DNA of 64,000 nt from the NCBI RefSeq assembly GCF_001543325.1, contig NZ_CP013355.1, positions 186,001 through 250,000 of the forward strand. Direction: 5' to 3'. The position numbers and the translations under genes were made by a program. The stretch comes from Lutibacter profundi (GTDB taxonomy: Bacteria; Bacteroidota; Bacteroidia; Flavobacteriales; Flavobacteriaceae). Position 1 is the first letter of the stretch, and every line of letters starts with the position of its first letter. This document shows positions 33,441-42,591 of this stretch, in pieces. Under the pieces are notes generated by a model. That model saw nothing but the letters and a program-made list of their open reading frames with translations, did not search any database and was not told the origin of the DNA.

Positions 33441-34500
33441 TATAATAATCTAATGCTTTAACTATTAACTCTTTTTCAACATTACAATCGAGTTTAAATT
33501 TCTCAAAATTAGTTAGTAGCACAAAATTTACCTGTCCGTTAATATTTTTTTTATCGTGTATTAATAGTTCTATAATTGCATCATAATCAGAAGGATTTAT
33601 ACTAACCTTATTATAAATTGAAAGCAATATTTTTTTAATATTTTCTAATTCTTTAGAAGGAAAATTTAATAAAATCTTAGAAATATAAGTTTCTGTTATC
33701 ATTCCAATAGCAATAGCTTCTCCATGTGTTAAGTTTTCTTTGTCTTTACATTCTAAAAAGTATGATTCAATGGCATGACCTAAAGTATGTCCGAAATTTA
33801 AAACTTTACGCAATCCAGCTTCTTTAGGATCTTTAATGGTTATTTCGTTTTTAATTTGGATAGAACGGTAAATCAATGTATTTAAATCGTTTAAATTAAA
33901 GTCTTTACGTGTTTTTATAGTATTCCAAACCTTAATATCGTAGGTAAGTCCGTATTTGATAATTTCTGCCAATCCTGAACGTAATTCACGCTTAGGAAGT
34001 GTTTCTAAATAACGGAAATCTATAAGTACCATTTCCGGATTAGAAAACAACCCAATTTGGTTTTTTAAAACACCAAGATCTACACCTGTTTTTCCTCCAA
34101 CAGAAGCATCAACCATACTTAATAAAGTTGTAGGAATATTAATAAAAGCAATACCTCGTTTAAAAGTTGAGGCTACAAAACCACCTAAATCTGTTATTAC
34201 ACCTCCGCCTAAATTTATCATTAAACTTTTTCGGTCCGCACCTAATTCGGTTAATGCATTCCAAACGCCAGAACAAGTCTCTAAGTTCTTATTTTCTTCA
34301 CCAGATTCAATTTCAATTATCTCAATAGTTATAGATGTGCTAAGTTCTTGTAACAAAATAGGTAAACAATGAGTATTTGTATTTTCATCAACTAAAACAA
34401 ATACCGTAGAAGGTTTATAAGTTAAGATATACTCATTCAATTTAGAGTAAGCATCATTTTGAAAATTTACGTAATAATTATTGGATAAAATAGGTTTCAT
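33433..34500 (-). CDS. aroB: 3-dehydroquinate synthase
   Basis: About 355 residues from the ATG at 34500 (MKPILSNNYYV), preferred over an in-frame ATG 21 bp upstream. It has the NAD-binding GGGVITDLGGFVASTFKRGI, the DASVGGKTGVD segment, and the metal ligands in LNFGHTLGHAIE and HGEAIAIGM. The enzyme makes dehydroquinate in the shikimate pathway. It is convergent with the island, and its last codons overlap the right bshA repeat, suggesting that before the insertion bshA and aroB were convergent neighbours. Confidence 0.96.
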   Translation of the reverse strand: MKPILSNNYYVNFQNDAYSKLNEYILTYKPSTVFVLVDENTNTHCLPILLQELSTSITIEIIEIESGEENKNLETCSGVWNALTELGADRKSLMINLGGGVITDLGGFVASTFKRGIAFINIPTTLLSMVDASVGGKTGVDLGVLKNQIGLFSNPEMVLIDFRYLETLPKRELRSGLAEIIKYGLTYDIKVWNTIKTRKDFNLNDLNTLIYRSIQIKNEITIKDPKEAGLRKVLNFGHTLGHAIESYFLECKDKENLTHGEAIAIGMITETYISKILLNFPSKELENIKKILLSIYNKVSINPSDYDAIIELLIHDKKNINGQVNFVLLTNFEKFKLDCNVEKELIVKALDYYNS

Positions 34501-34560
34501 TTTGGTTAAAATTTGGTGCAAAATAAGAAGAAAATAGTGAATAAATAAACTCTTTGTAAG

Positions 34561-34568
34561 TATCTTTG
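34561..34568 (+). promoter_or_regulatory. -7 element upstream of proline dehydrogenase
   Basis: TATCTTTG, 16 bp ahead of the start codon, in the gap divergent from aroB. Confidence 0.55.
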
Positions 34569-34584
34569 TAAAAATGAATTTATC

Positions 34585-35751
34585 ATGGAAAAATTATTTG
34601 ATAATACGGAAGTAGCATTTGCCTTAAAATCTAATTCAGAACTAGATAGAGCTTTTTATTTATTTGAAATGATAAAGAGAGAACCTCTTGTAAAAATAGG
34701 TACTGCTGTAACTAAATTTGCAATTAAAACACATTTACCTGTTGAAGGAATTATTAGAGCAACTGTATTTGATCATTTTTGTGGAGGTGTAACTGAAAAA
34801 GATTGTATGCCAACAATTGATAAAATGTTTACCAAAAACGTACACTCTGTATTAGATTATTCAGCAGAAGGAAAAGAGGTTGAAGAACAATTTGATTTGG
34901 CAATGGAAAAAACCCTAAATACAATTAAATTTGGTAAAGAAAAAGAGAGTTTGCCTTTTGCAGTTTTTAAGCCAACAGGTTTTGGTAAATTTAAACTTTA
35001 TCAAAAAATTACAGAAGGAATTGATTTAGATGCTCATGAAATAGTAGAGTGGAAGCGCATTAAAGAAAGATATGATACAGTGAGTAAAGCCGCTTATGAA
35101 GCAGATATACCTTTATTAATTGATGCTGAAGAAACTTGGATGCAAACAGCAGCTGATGATTTGATAGAAGAAATGATGAAAAAATACAATAGAAAAAAAG
35201 CTATTGTATTTGGAACGTTACAGTTATATCGCTGGGATAGATTAGATTATCTTAAAAAACTACACAAAAGAGCTAAAGAACAAGGTTTTTATATAGGAAT
35301 GAAGTTAGTTCGTGGCGCTTATATGGAAAAAGAGCGAGAACGTGCTGCTAAATATGGTTATAAAGATCCTATTTGTGTTGATAAAGCTGCAACCGATAAA
35401 ATGTATAATGATGTTTTAAACTATATGATTGAAAATATTGACGATATGTCCATTTTTTCAGGATCACATAATGAAGAAAGTGCTTATTTATTAATGGATT
35501 TAATTAAAAAACATCAATTAGCCAAAGATGATAAAAGAATATGGTTTGGGCAATTGTACGGAATGAGCGATCATATTAGTTATAATTTAGCAAAAGAAGG
35601 ATATAATGTAGCAAAATACTTACCTTTTGGTCCCGTTAGAGATGTTATGCCATACTTAATTAGGCGTGCAGAAGAAAATACTTCTGTTGCAGGGCAAACA
35701 AATAGAGAACTTGAGTTATTGAAACGAGAGCGTGAGAGACGTAAAATATAA
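34585..35751 (+). CDS. Proline dehydrogenase
   Basis: A 388-residue FAD-dependent proline dehydrogenase with the (beta/alpha)8 domain: LLIDAEETWMQTAADDL, TLQLYRWDRLDYL, KLVRGAYMEKERERAAKYG, and the C-terminal EGYNVAKYLPFGPVRDVMPY and IRRAEENTSVAGQ that bind substrate and FAD. It oxidises proline to pyrroline-5-carboxylate; it is the monofunctional form, not the long PutA. It is transcribed alone, ending in the hairpin of the IS1182-end element. Confidence 0.95.
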   Translation: MEKLFDNTEVAFALKSNSELDRAFYLFEMIKREPLVKIGTAVTKFAIKTHLPVEGIIRATVFDHFCGGVTEKDCMPTIDKMFTKNVHSVLDYSAEGKEVEEQFDLAMEKTLNTIKFGKEKESLPFAVFKPTGFGKFKLYQKITEGIDLDAHEIVEWKRIKERYDTVSKAAYEADIPLLIDAEETWMQTAADDLIEEMMKKYNRKKAIVFGTLQLYRWDRLDYLKKLHKRAKEQGFYIGMKLVRGAYMEKERERAAKYGYKDPICVDKAATDKMYNDVLNYMIENIDDMSIFSGSHNEESAYLLMDLIKKHQLAKDDKRIWFGQLYGMSDHISYNLAKEGYNVAKYLPFGPVRDVMPYLIRRAEENTSVAGQTNRELELLKRERERRKI

Positions 35752-35758
35752 TTTAACT

Positions 35759-35895
35759 AAAAGGAGGTCGTCTAAAAAGTAATTTTTAGGCGATTTTTTT
35801 TTTGTACTATTTATCATTCAATTTTTTATATTAATTTTAAATTTAAAACTGAAATAAGAAAAAAAGCAAGCCCTCTTTTCAAACAGCCTCTTTTT
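35759..35895. mobile_element. Short IS1182-end (MITE-like) element
   Basis: About 137 bp. The left 40 bp (GGAGGTCGTCTAAAAAGTAA onward, a hairpin with a T10 run) is almost identical to the left end of the element at 18828. The right end TTTCAAACAGCCTCTTTT matches its right end. No coding content. It lies between convergent proline dehydrogenase and crp/fnr genes and can terminate transcription. Confidence 0.7.
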
Positions 35896-35910
35896 TATTG
35901 ATAAATAATA

Positions 35911-36597
35911 CTAATATCCTTGAGATAAATTTTTAAGAGCATTTTTATTCAAGACTTTAATTTTTTTGCCAATCAAATCAATAATTCCATCTTTTTTTAA
36001 GTTAGATAATAATCTAATAGCCGATTCAGTAGCTGTTCCAATTGTATTTGCAATTTCTTCTCTAGTTAAAACAACATCAATACAACCCTCATTATCTTGT
36101 CCAAAAATTTCTTCTAAATTAAGTAATGTTTCTGCTAATCTATCTTTTACAGGTTTTTGAGCCATTTGAGAAACCAAGGTATTGGCTTCATTTAATTGGT
36201 GAGATATGTTTTTCATTAAATTTAAAGAAAATTGAGGATTTTCTCTAATAGTTTCTAAAATATCACCTTTCGGAATAAAACAAACACGCATGTCTTCCAA
36301 TGCTGTACAATTTAATCCTACAGGTTCATCACTTAAAATAGATCGTTGTCCTAAAATATCTCCTCCTTTAATAAATTTTATAATTTGTTCTTTACCATTT
36401 GTATTTAATTTAGTCAGCTTACATTTGCCATCTCTAATGCAATACAATCCGTTTATGGCATTTCCTTCGGTCATTAAATTTTCACCTTTTTTAATCATCA
36501 AGGAAGTTTTATGTTCTGAAAACCTCTGTAATTCTTCTTGTGTTAGTGTTTTTATAGCATTAAAACTCTTAATAATACAATGTGAACAGTCCGCCAT
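35911..36597 (-). CDS. Crp/Fnr family transcriptional regulator
   Basis: A 228-residue regulator: cyclic-nucleotide-like beta-roll (RDGKCKLTKLNTNGKEQI, IKGGDILGQRSIL), then a winged helix with recognition helix TREEIANTIGTATESAIRLL. It has a Cys pair at the N-terminus (CSHC, residues 4-7) and further Cys in the beta-roll, so an FNR-like iron-sulphur sensor is possible but not shown. The recognition helix keeps the Glu and Arg of Fnr-type proteins but not the Ser between them, so the binding site cannot be predicted. It is divergent from the cbb3 oxidase locus, which it probably controls. Confidence 0.9.
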   Translation of the reverse strand: MADCSHCIIKSFNAIKTLTQEELQRFSEHKTSLMIKKGENLMTEGNAINGLYCIRDGKCKLTKLNTNGKEQIIKFIKGGDILGQRSILSDEPVGLNCTALEDMRVCFIPKGDILETIRENPQFSLNLMKNISHQLNEANTLVSQMAQKPVKDRLAETLLNLEEIFGQDNEGCIDVVLTREEIANTIGTATESAIRLLSNLKKDGIIDLIGKKIKVLNKNALKNLSQGY

Positions 36598-36631
36598 GTT
36601 AAATTAATTTATACTTAGTAGTAAATAAGTG

Positions 36632-36639
36632 CAAATGTA
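36632..36639 (-). promoter_or_regulatory. -7 element of the crp/fnr gene
   Basis: On the minus strand TACATTTG (plus CAAATGTA), 35 bp ahead of the start. A short inverted repeat ATTCAT/ATGAAT lies nearby at about 36666-36684 in the shared gap. Confidence 0.45.
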
Positions 36640-36711
36640 CAAAATTTAATGATATTTGTAATTTCATTCATAATAAATGAATAGTTTTGTGATGATTTTT
36701 TTTAAAAGAAT

Positions 36712-39081
36712 ATGAGTTTAAATAGTTGTTATCATTGTGGAACAGATTGCGGTAAAAAACCAATACTTTTTAACGATAAAAAATTTTGTTGCAATGGTTG
36801 TAAAACGGTTTATGAAATATTAAATGTAAACGAGTTAAATTGTTATTACGATTTACAATCTACACCAGGAACAGTTCCTGCTGAAATTAAAGGGAAATAT
36901 AATTATTTAGAAAATGATGATATTATTGAAAAACTTTTAGAATTTAATGATGGAGAAACATCAGTTGTTGAGTTTTATATACCAAGTATACATTGTAGTT
37001 CTTGTATTTGGGTATTAGAAAATTTAGATAAGTTAAATGATGGGGTTTCTAATTCTATGGTAAATTTCCCTGAAAAAACACTACGAATTACTTTTAAAAA
37101 TAGAGAAACAAATTTAAAACAACTTGTTGAATTAATAACTTCCATAGGTTATGAACCTTATATAAGTTTAGAAGATGCAGAGGCTAAAAAGAGTAAAGTT
37201 GATAAAAAATTAATTTATCAAGTATCAATTGCCGCATTTGCTTTTGGAAATATTATGTTGTTATCATTTCCAGAGTATTTTGCAGTACAAGAGTTTTGGT
37301 TAAATAAATACAAACCAATGTTTAGATGGTTAATGTTTATAATGTCAATTCCAGTTGTATTTTATTCAGCAAAAGATTATTTCATATCTGCCTATAAAGG
37401 AATTAAGCATAGAATTTTAAATATAGATGTTCCTATTGCATTAGGAATTTCGGTGTTATTTTTAAGGAGCTCTATTGAAATTATATTTGATATAGGCTCT
37501 GGTTTTTTTGATAGTTTAACAGGGTTGATTTTCTTTTTATTATTAGGAAAAGTTTTTCAACAAAAAACCTATAATTTTTTATCTTTTGAACGAGATTATA
37601 AATCATATTTTCCAATAGCCGTTACTAAAATTATAGATGGTATAGAAAAAAATATTCCAGTAAAAGATATTGAGAAAGGAGATAGGCTTTTAATTAGAAA
37701 TGAAGAATTAATTCCAGTTGATGGAATACTAATTAATGGAAATGCATCAATTGATTATAGTTTTGTAACTGGGGAATCAATCCCTGTAATGAAAAAATCT
37801 GGAGATAAGTTATTTGCAGGAGGAAAGCAAACGGCAGGAGCTATTGAAATGGAAGTTATCAGTACAATGTCTCAAAGCTATTTAACACAATTATGGAGTA
37901 ATGATATATTTAATAAGAAGAATGAAATAAGCATAAAAAATATTACAGATTCTATCAGCAAATATTTTACAATAGCCATATTAACAATCGCTTTTTTTGC
38001 AGGCATTTTTTGGTATTATTATAATTCATCTATGGCTTTTAATGTTGTAACTGCAGTGTTAATTATTGCTTGCCCCTGTGCATTGGCATTATCGGCACCT
38101 TTTGCAATTGGCAATATGTTGAGAATTTTTGGTTATAACAAATTCTATTTAAAAAATGCTGAAACCATTGAGAACATATCAAAAATAACAACCATCATTT
38201 TTGATAAAACAGGTACAATTACATCTAATGATAAAGCTCAAATTATTTATGAAGGCGATAAATTGAAGACTGCAGAAGTAAGAGCAATTAAAAGTGTATT
38301 AAGAGCTTCAAATCACCCATTGAGTAGGTTATTGTATGAACATATAAAAGAAGAAACCTTAGAAAAAGAGTTGATAAATTTTGAAGAAGTATTAGGTAGT
38401 GGAATAAAAGCCACAATTAACAATATGAGTATAAAATTAGGTTCAGCTAATTTTGTTGGGGAAAAATCACTAAAAATAAATGAAACGGCTATATATATAA
38501 CAATTAATAACAAATTTAAAGGATATTTCATATTTAAGAATAGTTATAGAAAAGGGATGAAAGAGGTTTTTGAAACACTTTCAAAAACATATAAATTAAT
38601 TATTCTATCAGGAGATAATGAGGGTGAAAAATCTTATTTAGAAAAATTATTACCTAAAAACACCCAATTTGAATTTAACCAAAAACCTGAAAATAAATTA
38701 GAATATATTAAGATACTTCAAGAAAAAGGAGAAAAAGTAATGATGATAGGAGACGGGCTTAATGATGCAGGGGCATTAGCACAAAGTAATGTTGGAATTG
38801 CTATTTCTGAGGATGTAAATGTGTTTTCTCCAGCTTGTGATGCAATTTTAGATGCAAAACTTTTCAACAAATTACCTGAGTTTTTAACACTTTCTATTCA
38901 AACAATTTCAGTAATAAAAGTAAGTTTTATAATATCATTCTTTTATAATACTGTAGGTATGTACTTTGCTTTAACAGGGCAATTAGAACCCGTTGTAGCT
39001 GCAATTTTAATGCCTTTAAGTTCAATATCTATAGTTGTTTTTGTAACCATTATTACCAATTGGATTTCAAGAAAGTTATAA
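36712..39081 (+). CDS. ccoI: CcoI/FixI copper-translocating P-type ATPase
   Basis: A 789-residue P1B ATPase. The N-terminus has a Cys-rich metal site (CYHC, CCNGC) as in CcoI, then an HMA domain with CSSC (95-98), six or more transmembrane helices, the CPC motif IIACPCALAL (Cys454, Cys456), the phosphorylation site DKTGT (Asp498), and GDGLNDAGAL. It exports copper to the periplasm for the cbb3 oxidase CuB centre. It leads the ccoISNOQP series; the next gene has a separate promoter. Confidence 0.95.
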   Translation: MSLNSCYHCGTDCGKKPILFNDKKFCCNGCKTVYEILNVNELNCYYDLQSTPGTVPAEIKGKYNYLENDDIIEKLLEFNDGETSVVEFYIPSIHCSSCIWVLENLDKLNDGVSNSMVNFPEKTLRITFKNRETNLKQLVELITSIGYEPYISLEDAEAKKSKVDKKLIYQVSIAAFAFGNIMLLSFPEYFAVQEFWLNKYKPMFRWLMFIMSIPVVFYSAKDYFISAYKGIKHRILNIDVPIALGISVLFLRSSIEIIFDIGSGFFDSLTGLIFFLLLGKVFQQKTYNFLSFERDYKSYFPIAVTKIIDGIEKNIPVKDIEKGDRLLIRNEELIPVDGILINGNASIDYSFVTGESIPVMKKSGDKLFAGGKQTAGAIEMEVISTMSQSYLTQLWSNDIFNKKNEISIKNITDSISKYFTIAILTIAFFAGIFWYYYNSSMAFNVVTAVLIIACPCALALSAPFAIGNMLRIFGYNKFYLKNAETIENISKITTIIFDKTGTITSNDKAQIIYEGDKLKTAEVRAIKSVLRASNHPLSRLLYEHIKEETLEKELINFEEVLGSGIKATINNMSIKLGSANFVGEKSLKINETAIYITINNKFKGYFIFKNSYRKGMKEVFETLSKTYKLIILSGDNEGEKSYLEKLLPKNTQFEFNQKPENKLEYIKILQEKGEKVMMIGDGLNDAGALAQSNVGIAISEDVNVFSPACDAILDAKLFNKLPEFLTLSIQTISVIKVSFIISFFYNTVGMYFALTGQLEPVVAAILMPLSSISIVVFVTIITNWISRKL

Positions 39082-39154
39082 ATTGGCAGACTAATATTAG
39101 AGTTGAGAATTTTATAAAGTGATAAATGTCATATTATATGTTTAATTTTAGATT

Positions 39155-39173
39155 TATATTTGACCCAAATCAA
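39155..39173 (+). promoter_or_regulatory. -7 element and overlapping FNR-like palindrome upstream of ccoS
   Basis: TATATTTG (39155-39162) is a -7 element. Overlapping it is TTGAC-CCAA-ATCAA (39160-39173), one mismatch from the FNR consensus TTGAT-N4-ATCAA. It is placed at the transcription start, where binding would repress rather than activate, so its role is uncertain. Confidence 0.45.
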
Positions 39174-39195
39174 AAAGAAAACTAGTAACTAAAAA

Positions 39196-39396
39196 ATGGA
39201 AGTAGTCTACATAACAATAGGCGTTAGTATTGTTGTCGCTATATTGTTTTTCATTGCATTTATTAAATCGGTTAAATCTGGGCAGTATGAAGATACTTAT
39301 ACCCCTTCAGTACGTATGTTATTTGATGATGAATTAGTTTCAGAAAAAAAGAGAAAGAACAAAGTGAATATAAAAATAAATAATTTAAACAATTAA
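39196..39396 (+). CDS. ccoS: cbb3-type cytochrome oxidase assembly protein CcoS
   Basis: A 66-residue protein with one transmembrane helix (YITIGVSIVVAILFFIAFI) followed by the CcoS motif SGQYEDTYTPSVRMLFDDE, where FDDE is diagnostic. It is needed to insert cofactors into the oxidase. It lies 11 bp ahead of ccoNO. Confidence 0.93.
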   Translation: MEVVYITIGVSIVVAILFFIAFIKSVKSGQYEDTYTPSVRMLFDDELVSEKKRKNKVNIKINNLNN

Positions 39397-39406
39397 TCAA
39401 ACAAGT

Positions 39407-41578
39407 ATGGAAAAAGAACAGTTTTATTATGATAATAAAATCGTAAAAATGTTTCTTTGGGCTACAATTCTATGGGGAATTGTAGGGATGTTAGTAGGGC
39501 TTACAGTAGCCTTACTTTTTGTTTACCCGGGACTATTAGAATTTGCTGGAGCCGATAATGCAATCTCTTGGTTAAGTTTTGGGCGTTTACGCCCATTGCA
39601 CACCAATGCAGTTATTTTTGCTTTTGTTGGTAATGGAATCTTTCTAGGAGTATATTATTCAACCCAAAGATTATTAAAAGCAAGAATGTTTAATGATGTT
39701 TTAAGTCGAATTCATTTTTGGGGATGGCAGGCCATTATTGTAGCTGCAGCAATAACATTACCACTAGGGTTTACCTCAACTAAAGAATATGCAGAGTTAG
39801 AATGGCCAATTGATATAGCAGTTGTTTTAATATGGGTTATTTTTGGTATTAACTTAATTGGAACTATTTTAAAAAGAAGACAACGCCATATTTATGTCGC
39901 AATATGGTTTTATATAGCTACAGTGGTAACAATTGCTGTTCTTTATATTTTCAATAATTTAGAATTGCCAGTAACTGCATTTAAAAGTTACTCAGTGTAT
40001 GCAGGTGTTCAAGATGCAATGGTACAATGGTGGTATGGACATAATGCTGTAGCATTTTTCCTAACTACTCCAATTTTAGGATTAATGTACTATTTTGTTC
40101 CTAAAGTAGCTAATAGACCTGTTTATTCTTATAGATTATCTATAATTCACTTTTGGACATTAATATTTCTATATATTTGGGCAGGCCCTCACCATTTACT
40201 TTATACAGCATTACCTGAATGGGCACAAAATTTAGGTACAGTATTTTCCGTAATGTTAATTTTCCCATCCTGGGGAGGAATGATTAATGGTTTGTTGACC
40301 TTACGTGGAGCTTGGGATAAGGTTCGTGAGGATCCAGTATTAAAATTCTTTGTGGTAGCAATTACAGGTTATGGTATGGCTACATTTGAAGGGCCAATGT
40401 TATCCTTTAAAAATGTAAATGCTATAGGTCACTATACTGATTGGATTGTTGGTCATGTTCATATAGGAGCTTTAGCTTGGAATGGATTTATGATTGCTGG
40501 GATTGTTTATTGGCTGGCAACTAAATTATGGAAAACAGAATTATACTCTACCAAATTAGCCAATATTCACTTTTGGATTGGCACACTTGGAATTTTATTT
40601 TACGCTATTCCATTGTATGTAGCTGGATTTACACAAGCATTTATGTGGAAACAATTCAATCCTGATGGCACCTTAGTTTATGGTAACTTTTTAGAAACAG
40701 TAACTCAAGTAATTCCAATGTATGCAATGCGTGCCATTGGTGGTACATTGTATTTAACAGGTTTTATTTTATTAGCATATAATGTTATTAAAACAGCCAA
40801 AGCAGGTTCAACAGTTGAAGATGAGTTGGCAGAAGCTATGCCTTTGAAAAAAATTAGTGGACAACGAATTGCAGGAGAAGGTTGGCACACCTGGTTAGAA
40901 AGAAGAACAGTATTATTTACTATTCTAACTACTGTGGCAATTTTAATAGGAGGATTGGTTGAAATTGTTCCTTTAATTTTAGTAAAATCAAATATTCCAA
41001 CAATATCAAGCGTTAAACCTTATACTCCTTTAGAATTAGAAGGGAGAGATATATACATGCGTGAAGGGTGTAATAATTGTCATTCTCAAATGATACGTCC
41101 TTTCCGTTCAGAAGTTGAGCGTTATGGAGAATACTCAAAAGCAGGAGAATTTGTATATGACCATCCATTCTTATGGGGGTCTCGTAGAACTGGACCAGAT
41201 GTACATAGAATTGGAGGTAAATACAACGATAATTGGCATTTTAATCATATGCTAGATCCTCGTTCTACATCACCAGGCTCAATTATGCCACGTTATTCAT
41301 GGATAATTAAAGATAATTTGAATGCATCGGATATAGAAGCTAAAATGAGAGGCTTAGTAAAATTAGGAGTCCCTTATAGCGAAGAAGAAATTAAGAATGC
41401 TAAGCAAAGTATTTTAGCTCAAGCAAAAAAAATTGAAAATAATTTAAGACAAGATCCAGAATTTGTAAAAAATTATGGAAATAGTAATATTCAAAATAAA
41501 GAAATTGTAGCTTTAATTGCTTATTTACAACGTCTAGGAACTGATATTAAAGCATCAAATAAAACAGCATTAAAATAA
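39407..41578 (+). CDS. ccoN: Fused CcoN-CcoO subunit of cbb3 cytochrome c oxidase
   Basis: A 723-residue fusion of catalytic CcoN and monoheme CcoO, the standard form in Bacteroidota. The CcoN part has twelve or so transmembrane helices with heme/CuB histidines in WWYGHNAVAFFL, AGPHHLLY and GHVHIGALAWN. The CcoO part (~470-723) is anchored by one helix and has a c-type heme site CNNCH (555-559), with a Met ligand likely in the later MPRYSW. It reduces oxygen with high affinity at low oxygen. It is followed by ccoQ and ccoP. Confidence 0.97.
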   Translation: MEKEQFYYDNKIVKMFLWATILWGIVGMLVGLTVALLFVYPGLLEFAGADNAISWLSFGRLRPLHTNAVIFAFVGNGIFLGVYYSTQRLLKARMFNDVLSRIHFWGWQAIIVAAAITLPLGFTSTKEYAELEWPIDIAVVLIWVIFGINLIGTILKRRQRHIYVAIWFYIATVVTIAVLYIFNNLELPVTAFKSYSVYAGVQDAMVQWWYGHNAVAFFLTTPILGLMYYFVPKVANRPVYSYRLSIIHFWTLIFLYIWAGPHHLLYTALPEWAQNLGTVFSVMLIFPSWGGMINGLLTLRGAWDKVREDPVLKFFVVAITGYGMATFEGPMLSFKNVNAIGHYTDWIVGHVHIGALAWNGFMIAGIVYWLATKLWKTELYSTKLANIHFWIGTLGILFYAIPLYVAGFTQAFMWKQFNPDGTLVYGNFLETVTQVIPMYAMRAIGGTLYLTGFILLAYNVIKTAKAGSTVEDELAEAMPLKKISGQRIAGEGWHTWLERRTVLFTILTTVAILIGGLVEIVPLILVKSNIPTISSVKPYTPLELEGRDIYMREGCNNCHSQMIRPFRSEVERYGEYSKAGEFVYDHPFLWGSRRTGPDVHRIGGKYNDNWHFNHMLDPRSTSPGSIMPRYSWIIKDNLNASDIEAKMRGLVKLGVPYSEEEIKNAKQSILAQAKKIENNLRQDPEFVKNYGNSNIQNKEIVALIAYLQRLGTDIKASNKTALK

Positions 41579-41584
41579 CTAGTT

Positions 41585-41782
41585 ATGTTAAAATTTATAT
41601 CGCATAATTTTGATGGTATGGATGGAATTGAAATATATCCCATTATTTCATTATTACTCTTTTTTATAGTTTTTATTACAATGTTTATTATTGTTATAAA
41701 ACTTCCTAAAAATAAAATTGATGAAATAAGCCAATTACCTTTAGAAAACGATACTAACAGTAAAGAAAATAATCATGAATAA
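41585..41782 (+). CDS. ccoQ: CcoQ-like small subunit of cbb3 oxidase
   Basis: A 65-residue protein with one transmembrane helix (IISLLLFFIVFITMFIIVI), 6 bp after ccoNO and overlapping the start of ccoP by 8 bp. Length, position and single helix fit CcoQ/FixQ, a stabilising subunit. The sequence is poorly conserved in this family, so position carries most weight. Confidence 0.8.
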   Translation: MLKFISHNFDGMDGIEIYPIISLLLFFIVFITMFIIVIKLPKNKIDEISQLPLENDTNSKENNHE

Positions 41783-42422
41783 AAATTCAGAAAATATATC
41801 GGGTTGGAAAAGATTTATGAAATCTTTAACCAAAGCTCATGAATTGGGAACCGAAGAAGATATAATGCTAGACCATGATTACGACGGCATTAGAGAGCTT
41901 GATAATGTACTTCCACCTTGGTGGTTGTACGGGTTTTATATTACCATTGTAATTAGTATATTTTATTATACTCAAGTATTTTATAATTCAGAAAAATATA
42001 GTCAAGCTAAAGAATATGCAGCTGAGCTAGCTCAGGGAAAAGCTGAAGTAGAACAATATAAAAAAGACCATCCAGAATTATTTGATGATGCTAACATTGT
42101 GGCTTTCACTGATGCTGAAAATATTGCAAAAGGAAAAGAGTTATTTAGTTCTAAAACTTGCTCTGCTTGCCATTTAGCTGATTTGGGAGGTAGTATAGGT
42201 CCCAACTTAACAGACAACCACTGGATTTTAGGTGGAGGTGTAAAAAACATATACAATACCATATCAAAAGGAGGAAGACCAGGTAAAGGTATGATACCTT
42301 GGGAATCTACTATATCCAGAGAAGAAAGAATACAGTTAGCAAGTTATATTATTTCAATGCAAGGAACAAAACCAGCAACCCCAAAACCTGCGCAGGGAGA
42401 TATAATTTGGCCAGAAGAATAA
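41775..42422 (+). CDS. ccoP: Monoheme CcoP subunit of cbb3 oxidase
   Basis: A 215-residue cytochrome c. The N-terminus holds the CcoP motif ELDNVLPPWWLYGFYITIV (transmembrane), then one heme site CSACH (129-133) and a Met ligand in GKGMIPWES. Proteobacterial CcoP has two heme sites; this has one. It probably accepts electrons from a soluble cytochrome or bc1-type complex. Its start overlaps ccoQ, and a strong terminator follows. Confidence 0.93.
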   Translation: MNKNSENISGWKRFMKSLTKAHELGTEEDIMLDHDYDGIRELDNVLPPWWLYGFYITIVISIFYYTQVFYNSEKYSQAKEYAAELAQGKAEVEQYKKDHPELFDDANIVAFTDAENIAKGKELFSSKTCSACHLADLGGSIGPNLTDNHWILGGGVKNIYNTISKGGRPGKGMIPWESTISREERIQLASYIISMQGTKPATPKPAQGDIIWPEE

Positions 42423-42433
42423 TATTTAAAAGA

Positions 42434-42463
42434 TTAGCCCTCAATTGAGGGCTAAGTTTTTTG
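42434..42463 (+). terminator. Terminator after ccoP
   Basis: Perfect palindrome TTAGCCCTCAATTGAGGGCTAA (split here as TTAGCCCTC/GAGGGCTAA, 42434-42455) followed by a T run. It ends the ccoSNOQP transcript. Confidence 0.85.
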
Positions 42464-42521
42464 ATTTTTTTAGTTAGTAGTAATTAGGCTGTTTTTAATT
42501 TTTTGTCACATTTGTATCTAT

Positions 42522-42548
42522 ATGATTGTTTATTAAATCATAAATTTG
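42522..42548 (+). promoter_or_regulatory. -7 element with adjacent inverted repeat upstream of ccoG
   Basis: TAAATTTG (42541-42548) is the -7 element. Directly ahead, ATGATT-N8-AATCAT (42522-42541) is an inverted repeat that could be an operator. It is not a canonical FNR box. Confidence 0.4.
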
Positions 42549-42591
42549 CATACTACATAAAATTATTAAAAACAGCCTTATTTATTTAAGT

